Source: Branchiostoma floridae
Taxonomy: Eukaryota > Chordata > Leptocardii > Amphioxiformes > Branchiostomatidae
Direction of reading: 5' to 3'
Assembly: GCF_000003815.2 (NCBI RefSeq)
Contig: NC_049992.1
Span: 2,370,680 to 2,434,679 of the forward strand
Length of the DNA stretch: 64,000 nt
Shown: positions 60,701 through 64,000 of the stretch, in pieces
Layout of the letters: every line of letters begins with the position of its first letter
Position numbering within the stretch: the first letter of the stretch is position 1
Notes under the pieces: model-generated
Told to the model about the DNA's origin: nothing
The model's database searches: none
The model's input: the letters and a program-made list of their open reading frames with translations, nothing else
Translations under genes and position numbers: made by a program

Positions 60701-63468
60701 GTCAATGTAGTCAGTAATATGTCCAAACTGTGGCCGTGACTACCATGCCCGGATCGGCCTACAGAGCCACAGTAGACGCTGTCAACCACCGTGACCTGAT
60801 ACAGAGCGCTAGGTGGACATCTGGAAAGATGGAAGGATGATACGATGTAGTCAGTAATATAATCAGATACTGGAAATAATACCTGTGAGACTGTTGAACT
60901 TGACCCCTCCGTCGTCTCTTCTATCTCCTCGTCCTTGGGCCGTGTCTCCACCACCAGCATGTCGTACAGCACGGCGTAGGCCACCAACCGGTCTCCAGGG
61001 AACAGCGGAGGCAGCGACTTAGGGGACTGCAGTACCTCGATCCCCGCTGGGGGGCGCCACGTGACCGTGATGTCACTGATGCACGGCTGGAGGGCGCGCT
61101 TCAGACAGGCTACAACCTAAAGGTGGGGTCACACATGCGTATATATTCAAGTCCGTTTGAGGTGCGTATGAAACTTTTAGTCTCTACCAGGCTCCTCAGG
61201 TCGCGGGCAAAATAGTACAAATTGGACAAATATAGATACATAACATGCCAGGTGAGTTAGCTGACCGAGAAGTATGCTTAGCGACCAAGCTAACTCGTCT
61301 GACATGTCACCTGTTTATGTTTGTCCAATTTCTATTATTTTTCCAACGACCTGTGGGGCCTGGTGGAGGTAAATACTCCCATGCGTGCCTCATACGGACT
61401 TAAATATATACGCAGGTGTGACCCCACCTTAAAATGGCGGGTAGGTCAGAGCAGATGTTCTTGTGTACGTACCAAATATTGATAATGTTTTAGACACTTT
61501 CGACTCTTTACTGCTGTCACGTGTCCACGAGGCAATGTGGCATTACTTTTAACTCCTGAAACAGCTGTGTACTTAGCCAAACGTCAATGTAATCGAAAGA
61601 GAAGTATGTATACTTATCTGTGTGTGTTTGTATACATCATGATCGTTCTGGTTACCTTAGGCTGAATCCTCTCCCCCTCCTGGATCAGCTCAGCAGCGCC
61701 ACCTCCCGCCGAACCCACGCCCTGCACCAGCGAGCGCGAGGCTTTTGGGCCGATACCGAGGGCAAAACACCTGGGGAAATGCAATTAATGGCACTTGATT
61801 TCTGTACGAATTTGTATCAAGAGACGGAACAAATCTTAATCACAATCTATCACTTGTGAAGTAATGTTAGGTTATCATGGATACAAGAAACTTCAGTCCG
61901 TCGGAACAAGGAGGTTAAAAACTTTAACCTCCTTGGTCGGAAAGGATGTTACGCCTTTGTAGTACCGTGTTTGGGTTTAGCCTCGACTACGTAAAAGAAG
62001 CCTGCACACTTGTGTCAATAAGAAGGTTTCATTGTGGGAGCGGTATCCAAAAACATGAGGAGTGGCAAAGTCGCATTGTACTAACTGCCATCGAAATCAT
62101 TACCTGAGCATTGCTTCGAAAAACAATAATTGTAATTGACTGGGAGGGAAGACAACAGACGGATCCGCGGGATCAAGGAGGCGGTCTGTATAAGAAAGTC
62201 AACCCCAGTGATATGATGAACCGGAACGGGGGGGGGTACAAACTTAGCCACCCTTTGGATTGTGTTTCCACCGCAAAAGCGCCACCTACATCGGCTACAT
62301 ATAACGGCGAGAAGCAGAACTCAAGTTAAAATCTCCGAGGAAGGTGCCTGAGAGACATCAAAACGTAAGCAAAGTGAGTATTAACTGGTTGTGTGAAGAA
62401 TTCTCCTCTATCCTTCATGAGTCTTATTTGGCAATAGAGAGATACGTACCTGGTGTTGTAGGCGTTTTTCCTGACGAGGTCAATGACCGTGCCGGTGTTA
62501 CTGACGCTCCCGTCCGTCAGCAGGAACACCTGCCGCGGGTAACCTGACGTCACGGGCGCAGAGAACACCCACTGCAGCGGCGACAGGATGTTCGTGCCTG
62601 AAACAAAAATATAAGAAAATACATTTTTGGCGACGCCTCAAAGGCAGAGACTCTTACTGGTTCTGACCCGCCAGGAATACAACATATCAATTATCAGCGG
62701 GCTACTAATACATGTATATGCTCACTATAGATAATTTGACACCTTTGCATGTTCTTTGAAAGACCTTGCGATTTGCACCACCCAATGACCTTTGATGTTG
62801 ATAATCTCTCCTATTAAAGTTATGACCGGGCCTTCAGGGTATTATACAAGGTATATCCTTTTAATTTTCGTGTTATTCTTTACTATGCATTCAGTAACGA
62901 ATTGAAAGGCTTCATGTAAGTTTCACTCTTTCAATGTCCGATGTATCATCATATCTTAATCATGAGTAAATGGTATAAAAGTGGTCTACAACGTAACAAG
63001 AAACATGCGACATGTCTCAATACAAAACCTTGCCAAAAGGATGTTCAGATGAAAAAGAAAACTGTCCAGTCTTCTTGGTACCTTTGAACCCCCACAAAAC
63101 TCATTTTCACCTGAGTAAAGTGAGGAAAGCCGTGTAAAGTGCCTTTCCGGATTCCCAAGGGCACAAGATCGGTAACATGGCAGCTGGATTCGAACCCGCA
63201 ACCACTCGGTCACGGGTCGAACATGGTCCCACTGCGCTACGCGGTCCCACGAAAGTACCGGGTGGAAACTAGTACAACCATGAGTCTCCCTTACCTCCCA
63301 TATCGGCGCGCATTTTCTTGATGTCCGCTGACGCCTTGTCCACGTTCTGCTGCGTGTAGGGCACGCTGGTGCTGAACATGGGTTTGTAGCTGGAGCCGAA
63401 ACTCACGATGTTAAACACGCAGCAGGTGGGCAGGCTCTTCAGGAACAACAGGAGCGTCTCACGGGCGC
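48468..63468 (-). CDS. VWA5B1: VWA5B1/VWA5B2-like gene, 3' part (16 exons, 5' end outside window)
   Basis: Gene-level entry; the exons are listed separately. Joined exons give 1200 codons and a TAA stop, with every intron GT-AG and all phases agreeing. Matches to the vertebrate VWA5B family run in order: GGTNILSPLQW and FLLTDGSVSN (VWA domain, second and third MIDAS segments), CFALGIGP, LIQEGERIQPK, LFPGDRLVAY, LAARSIILDLEE, NIISRYTSF, LVDLQLACGAW, WATAIVLCWLE and EWDLLAAKATTWL. The VIT domain and the DxSxS part of the MIDAS are expected upstream of base 64000. Family members are usually about 1200 residues in all, so this protein, with 1200 residues for roughly the last two thirds, is enlarged, mainly by the long exon 15. 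The molecular role of VWA5B proteins is poorly known; the VWA fold suggests metal-dependent protein binding. A lancelet gene would probably be co-orthologous to vertebrate VWA5B1 and VWA5B2, so the symbol is approximate. No AATAAA or ATTAAA is seen on this strand in the first kilobase past the stop. Confidence 0.93.
49130..50110 (-). CDS. VWA5B1: VWA5B exon 15 (long charged exon ending in WATAIVLCWLE)
   Basis: A 981-base exon (residues 796-1123). It opens RITKKRQRQMKHGALKES, then a long Glu/Lys/Ser-rich, probably disordered stretch. A short heptad-like segment CTEEILRLSEQIQKLSLDVE lies about 70 codons in. Basophilic-kinase-like sites follow (RRRSLSDG, PKRASVCE, RRDSAFS). The end, WATAIVLCWLE, matches WATVVGLAWLE of the vertebrate proteins. 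In vertebrates the stretch between the previous block and this motif is much shorter, so this exon is expanded by roughly 250 residues. The acceptor is CCAACAG and the donor is CCAG|GTTCGT (weak). The antisense open frame here is a shadow. Confidence 0.92.
50208..51294. mobile_element. 1.09-kb non-autonomous element with four internal repeats (intron 14)
   Basis: The ends are imperfect inverted repeats, GAGGGCCCCCAAGG on the left against GAGGGGGGCCCCAAAG (complement of the right). Inside both ends lies a repeated motif TTACGCTCTACGCTAAATT and variants (50229, 50293, 51198, 51257). The middle holds four diverged copies of about 75-80 bases, spaced about 160-205 (near 50526, 50731, 50923, 51084), each with ACCCTCTGAAACGCCATTT and CATTTTGAGGGACAAATTTT. 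No reading frame. The CT-rich right flank hides any target duplication. It shares the TACGCT-AATTC motif with the hAT-like MITE at 20558. Confidence 0.72.
51587..51816 (-). CDS. VWA5B1: VWA5B exon 14 (C-terminal conserved block)
   Basis: Residues 720-796: AYSSKSLTPEVVTLAILVDL, then QLACGAWRMDALLAKALGVS, LEQLQRSNP and CLQPFKTVKSHR. LVDLQLACGAW...LLAKALGVSLEQL aligns with the SLQLASGAFLLNEAFCEATHIPMEKL-type helix block of vertebrate VWA5B. The acceptor is CTTTCAG and the donor is CACAG|GTGGGT. It ends in phase 2. Confidence 0.93.
52086..52140. other. Hairpin in intron 13
   Basis: The arms TTGATATCAGCCC...CCTACAGC and GCTGTAGGGCTGACATCAA pair over about 19-20 positions around a loop of about 10 bases. 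No flanking duplication is seen. It may be a decayed foldback element. Confidence 0.6.
52536..52678 (-). CDS. VWA5B1: VWA5B exon 13 (Arg/Ser-rich linker)
   Basis: Residues 672-719: SSISMALPRRRSKRRQSSSQ, then SKLFRSRFGSFGSRKLGGTP and SARPLYK. Strongly basic. This fits the region before the LASGAF-type block in vertebrate VWA5B, where a basic N-K-S-R-L-L-T-R-like segment occurs. The acceptor is TACTCCCAG with a good T-rich tract, and the donor is AAG|GTACGG. It ends in phase 0. Confidence 0.88.
52974..53051 (-). CDS. VWA5B1: VWA5B exon 12 (linker)
   Basis: A 78-base exon, phase 1 in and phase 1 out (residues 646-672): HAADSISLRSAPTSGFIAGR, then RRDSA. The acceptor is CCACCAG and the donor is GCTG|GTAAGA. 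It contains an RRDS basophilic-kinase-like motif. Skipping it would keep the frame. Confidence 0.86.
53202..54278. mobile_element. 1.08-kb interspersed element in intron 11 with TTACCTCCATGA ends
   Basis: It starts TTACCTCCATGAATATT and ends in the complement ATATTTCATGGAGGTAA (a short inverted terminal repeat). The interior is rich in ATGCAAAT-like octamers and has two diverged copies of a block containing CCGTTGTTCC / GTTATCCTC / TTTGACAAAAA (53590 and 53890). A CA-rich microsatellite (54207-54245) lies just inside the right end. No coding frame. I recall similar TTACCTCCATG-ended repeats in lancelet and other invertebrate DNA; class unknown. Confidence 0.7.
54323..54423 (-). CDS. VWA5B1: VWA5B exon 11 (basic/Ser linker)
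   Basis: A 101-base exon entering in phase 2 and leaving in phase 1 (residues 612-646): RSSNRRSGFSAGLGRRTSSM, then ESEEDDSFHLQDMK. The acceptor is TTCCAG and the donor is AAAG|GTTAGA, the latter weaker than average. No vertebrate counterpart is clear. Composition, phases and splice sites support it. Confidence 0.86.
54774..55940 (-). repeat. Ten-copy tandem array of exon-10 3' ends with splice donors
   Basis: The anchor (ctaccttgg on the plus strand) recurs at about 54774, 54921, 55045, 55169, 55293, 55417, 55541, 55665, 55789 and 55937 (the last is the native exon-intron edge). Seven intervals are exactly 124 bases; the first and last are 147-148. Each unit has about 64 bases from the end of exon 10 (peptide TNESLP...LLEQRLPLDKQP) including its GT donor, then about 60 bases of intron. 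The two long units keep about 89 exon bases (SFCTVDEDTNESLP). No usable in-frame acceptor accompanies the copies, so they are exon shards in intron 10 rather than exons. Confidence 0.93.
55941..56127 (-). CDS. VWA5B1: VWA5B exon 10 (NIISRYTSF block), source of a tandem array
   Basis: Residues 550-612: DLPPIGALCPETVLDEARAK, then HTSQSANIISRYTSF, VDEDTNESLP and LLEQRLPLDKQP. NIISRYTSF matches NIISKYTAF of vertebrate VWA5B. The acceptor is GTGTCAG and the donor is CCAAG|GTAGCG. It ends in phase 2. The last 64-89 bases plus donor and flanking intron have been copied ten times downstream (54774-55940). Reading through the native donor gives an immediate in-frame TAG. Confidence 0.93.
56128..56987 (-). 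other. VWA5B1: Introns 8 and 9 (either side of exon 9)
   Basis: Intron 8 (56608-56987) and intron 9 (56128-56447) are plain AT-rich sequence. Apart from splice sites I see nothing in them. Confidence 0.8.
56448..56607 (-). CDS. VWA5B1: VWA5B exon 9 (LAARSIILDLEE block)
   Basis: Residues 497-550: IPFDVSEAIDPDRPTLDPED, then NIWDETIHQLAARSIILDLE and ERLHRSEKGL. The W-x-E-T-x-H-x-LAAR-x-II core is one of the most conserved stretches of the family after the VWA domain. The acceptor is CCCAAG and the donor is G|GTGTGT. It ends in phase 1. Confidence 0.93.
56988..57488 (-). CDS. VWA5B1: VWA5B exon 8 (acidic linker and LVFEEEFVYE segment)
   Basis: 167 codons in phase 0 (residues 330-496). It begins VPDLSRASRTRK, continues with DLMMLQRMLGKLFE, a Ser/Asp-rich low-complexity part with repeated GAGSDxG motifs around residues 405-425, then SLDDFLTSVQKHSDW and KAVIRGLVFEEEFVYE. 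The last block aligns with the LxKGLHDSQRLQWEVSFE region of vertebrate VWA5B. The acceptor is GTTAG and the donor is GAG|GTAAGG. Confidence 0.9.
57767..57829 (-). CDS. VWA5B1: VWA5B exon 7 (small linker exon)
   Basis: A 63-base exon in phase 0 at both ends (residues 309-329): ETNSSRKADSKRAPEVSRGC, then S. The acceptor is TCCACAG and the donor is TCA|GTAAGT, both close to consensus. It keeps the frame, so it could be skipped without a shift. It has no family match, which makes it the least certain exon of the chain. Confidence 0.72.
58236..58417. mobile_element. Foldback MITE with 9-bp target duplication (TCTCCAAGCAG family)
   Basis: Begins TAGTCTCCAAGCAGACCC and ends in the complement GGGTCTGCTTGGAGACTA. 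The inverted repeats continue through GGTGCCTTAGAAATAGTATC, about 60 bases per arm. Flanks are AAGACAGGC (58227-58235) and AAGACAGAC (58418-58426), a 9-base duplication with one change. Related copies are at 4668-4840 and 9222-9372. TSDs of 9-10 bases with long inverted repeats would fit a Mutator-like or hAT-like family (inference). Confidence 0.83.
58418..58990. repeat. Tandem duplication of about 320 bases in intron 6
   Basis: 58418-58738 and 58742-58990 share long stretches in the same order: AAGACAGACTACAATTTGGT, TCCCCAGAAGTACACTTT, TAATATCAAAAGA and AAGACGTATC at the end. Divergence is moderate with several deletions in the second copy. The second copy stops about 25 bases from the exon 6 donor. 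Confidence 0.8.
59017..59139 (-). CDS. VWA5B1: VWA5B exon 6 (linker)
   Basis: 41 codons in phase 0 (residues 268-308): IRKISDLGKSASLGPRSPER, then a Gly/Glu patch and HRKRNSLE. The acceptor is CCTTAG and the donor is GAG|GTGAGG, both strong. GC-rich coding bias stands out against the AT-rich introns. It contains basic-Ser motifs (RKRNS) that could be kinase sites; that is inference. Confidence 0.87.
59359..59580. mobile_element. Foldback element in intron 5
   Basis: The arms CAAAGTCTACTTCGTTACAC... and the complementary ...GTGTAACGAAGAAGACTTTG pair over about 60 bases with mismatches. Near-identical sequence GCATTCTTCAT flanks both sides (ending near 59358 and 59595), suggesting a target duplication of about 14 bases. 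The inner part has two CGTCGAAACG-like segments. Weak similarity to 1125-1385. Non-coding. Confidence 0.7.
60025..60156 (-). CDS. VWA5B1: VWA5B exon 5 (linker)
   Basis: 44 codons in phase 0 (residues 224-267): STTSDFSEAASSVNTGDLL, then a Lys/Glu-rich helix-like segment ending REPVRK. The acceptor is CCATCAG and the donor is AAG|GTCAGAA. This linker is not conserved enough for me to match it to vertebrates. Support comes from the consensus splice sites, the phases and the composition. Confidence 0.85.
60721..60844 (+). mobile_element. 5'-truncated LINE stub with 16-bp target duplication
   Basis: The 16-base sequence ATGTAGTCAGTAATAT occurs at 60705-60720 and again at 60845-60860, bracketing 124 bases. 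The insert reads CPNCGRDYHARIGLQSHSRR, then CQPP and a TGA stop. This is the C2H2-like C-terminal finger typical of many non-LTR retrotransposon polyproteins. A short 3' tail follows. It lies in intron 4 in the orientation opposite to the gene. A textbook target-primed, severely 5'-truncated insertion. Confidence 0.9.
60883..61116 (-). CDS. VWA5B1: VWA5B exon 4 (post-VWA beta region)
   Basis: 78 codons in phase 0 at both ends (residues 146-223): VVACLKRALQPCISDITVTW, then LFPGDRLVAYAVLYDM, followed by an acidic Ser/Thr stretch ending TEGSSSTVSQ. The first part matches the conserved segment after the VWA domain. The donor is CAG|GTATTA. The acceptor TTTAG sits directly at the edge of a MITE (see 61121-61429), so the polypyrimidine tract is supplied by the transposon end. 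Confidence 0.93.
61121..61429. mobile_element. MITE with TAA target duplication at the exon 4 acceptor
   Basis: Terminal inverted repeats of about 50 bases, starting AGGTGGGGTCACACATGCGT on the left, with the right arm as its complement (few mismatches). TAA is duplicated at 61118-61120 and 61430-61432. 309 bases, non-coding. On the gene strand the element ends in GACCCCACCT, followed by TTAG, where AG is the splice acceptor of exon 4. TAA duplications suggest the PIF/Harbinger superfamily (inference). Confidence 0.88.
61656..61770 (-). CDS. VWA5B1: VWA5B exon 3 (end of VWA domain)
   Basis: Reads CFALGIGPKASRSLVQG, then GGAAELIQEGERIQPK (residues 107-145). This is the last strand and helix of the VWA domain; the GIG motif and the GERIQPK end are shared with vertebrate VWA5B. 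The acceptor is CCCCAG before G|TGT and the donor is AAG|GTAACC. It ends in phase 0. Confidence 0.94.
61771..62449 (-). other. VWA5B1: Intron 2, with short palindrome and repeat fragment
   Basis: A 679-base intron. 61907-61935 is a near-perfect palindrome (13-base arms CAAGGAGGTTAAA, 3-base loop). 62286-62365 (CGGCGAGAAGCAGAACTC...) is homologous to part of the 43.2-44.1 kb tandem repeat (43504-43590), so that sequence is a dispersed repeat. There is a G run at 62228-62236. Confidence 0.8.
62450..62597 (-). CDS. VWA5B1: VWA5B exon 2 (VWA domain, MIDAS Thr and Asp)
   Basis: Reads TNILSPLQWVFSAP, then PRQVFLLTDGSVSNTG and LVRKNAYNT (residues 58-107). The threonine of GGTNIL and the aspartate of LLTDG are the second and third metal-coordinating positions of a MIDAS. 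The acceptor AG is at 62598-62599 and the donor CAG|GTACG is at 62449. It enters in phase 1 and leaves in phase 2, matching both neighbours. A strong match to vertebrate VWA5B. Confidence 0.94.
62598..63294 (-). other. VWA5B1: Intron 1 of the VWA5B fragment
   Basis: A 697-base AT-rich intron with GTAAGG at the donor. Apart from the SINE at 63070-63250 I see no structure. Confidence 0.85.
63070..63250 (-). mobile_element. tRNA-derived SINE
   Basis: Read on the minus strand it has a perfect pol III A box, TAGCGCAGTGG (63229-63239), and a perfect B box, GGTTCGAATCC (63186-63196). These are followed by a body with CGGCTTTCCTCAC and CTCAGGTGAAAATGAG. The same body recurs near 721, 2880, 4225 and 25010. 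It is a SINE in intron 1 and not a tRNA gene: no acceptor-stem pairing or anticodon arm can be recognised. Confidence 0.85.
63295..63468 (-). CDS. VWA5B1: VWA5B exon 1 of window (VWA domain)
   Basis: First exon of the gene visible here. The acceptor is CCCACCCCAG before 63468 and the donor is G|GTAAGG at 63294. The frame starts with the last two bases of a codon and reads ARETLLLFLKSLP, FNIVSFGSSYKP, KKMRADMGG (residues 1-58 of the fragment). This is the helix and strand of the VWA fold just after the first MIDAS loop, which must lie in an upstream exon outside the window. It ends in phase 1. The next element upstream in the intron is a LINE tail whose 3' end comes within about 25 bases of the acceptor. 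Confidence 0.92.
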
Positions 63469-63492
63469 CTGGGGTGGGAAAATACCAATATA

Positions 63493-63905
63493 TTTATTCA
63501 TTTGCAAATTCATGCCCGAAGGCTAATTGCAAGGGTACAGACAGTAAAAGTAACAAGTGTCTATTCTATACAGCTATCTATATACATGATTCTACATAGT
63601 TTACTGGGAGGTTTGACTTCTTCTTTTGAGGCAGTGGCTGATGAAAAGTCCCACGTCTTTATTGATTAGTGTGTTCTGTGATTTTATCAGGAATATAGTT
63701 TTTGGAGGTCTGCCAACTGGAGAAAAGTTGGAAATATTGTATTAATTGTGTTGAAAAGGTTGTTTCTTTCATCCTCATAATGGGGGCAGTTGCATATAAA
63801 ATGTATTTCATCTTCCACTGCATCCGTCGCACAGTATTTGCACAATATAAGAGGGTGGGGCATTTCTTAACCACTGCCTTCAAAGAAGTCAAACCCAACA
63901 ATAGT
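63493..63905 (-). mobile_element. CR1/L2-like LINE 3' fragment in the intron before exon 1
   Basis: On the minus strand a decayed C-terminal frame reads CKYCATDAVEDEIHFICNCP, then HYEDERNNLFNTINTIF. This is the CxxC...H...C knuckle found after the reverse transcriptase of CR1/L2/Jockey-type LINEs. Downstream come GLFISHCLKRRSQTS, a stop, and the 3' motif TTAGCCTTCGGGCATGAATT ending in AATAAA. Related tails are at 9508, 29165, 33593 and 34375. The 3' end sits about 25 bases from the exon 1 acceptor. Confidence 0.82.
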
Positions 63906-64000
63906 AAACGTAGTGCTTTTATTTCATTGGAAACTAGTGTTACATGTATATACTCATATTACTTTGAGACTGCACGGGCATGATTTTGCAAGTAAACATT

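Noticed and set aside
60631..60987. 118-codon minus-strand frame
   Set aside because: Exon 4 continued past its donor into intron 4; the true exon ends at 60883.
63186..63240. tRNA gene from A and B boxes
   Set aside because: No acceptor-stem pairing or anticodon arm, and the flanking body recurs elsewhere; it is a SINE head.

Overview
The window looks like nuclear DNA of a marine invertebrate deuterostome, most likely a lancelet (Branchiostoma). Three things point there: one intron-rich gene with GT-AG introns that matches a vertebrate family along its whole visible length; AT-rich flanks with no long open frames; and dense short interspersed repeats (tRNA-derived SINEs, CR1/L2-like LINE tails, many foldback MITEs) of the kind I associate with amphioxus. 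The species is inference. The gene identification is not in doubt.

Right part (about 48.5-63.5 kb, minus strand): the 3' part of a VWA5B1/VWA5B2-type gene (von Willebrand factor A domain-containing protein 5B). I could chain 16 coding exons with mutually consistent splice phases, from inside the VWA domain (63468) to a TAA stop at 48468-48470, giving 1200 codons. The 5' part (VIT domain, first MIDAS motif, promoter) lies beyond base 64000. The order is VWA domain, post-VWA beta region, Ser/charged linkers, the LAARSIILDLEE / NIISRYTSF block, a basic linker, a conserved C-terminal helical block, one very long charged exon, and the terminal WATAIVLCWLE / EWDLLAAKATTWL block.

The introns are full of mobile-element remains. 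A MITE with TAA duplications starts at the splice acceptor of exon 4. A 124-bp LINE stub has a 16-bp target duplication. A 1.1-kb element carries four internal repeats. A ten-copy tandem array is built from the 3' end of exon 10 plus its splice donor.

Left part (1 to about 48.4 kb): no convincing protein-coding gene. It holds tandem repeats (47-bp, 27-bp, about 145-bp, about 190-bp and about 360-bp units), a large AT/AC microsatellite, at least six MITE or foldback families (several with target duplications), SINE copies of two families, and 3' ends of non-LTR retrotransposons. Some LINE fragments still show the C-terminal zinc-knuckle reading frame. One CpG-rich 250-bp patch (31.84-32.09 kb) and one CTCF-like motif (47.42 kb) are the only regulatory candidates I would flag.

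I do not see an operon-like or defence-like system. The unusual biology is in how mobile and tandem repeats have reshaped the splice sites of the VWA5B gene.
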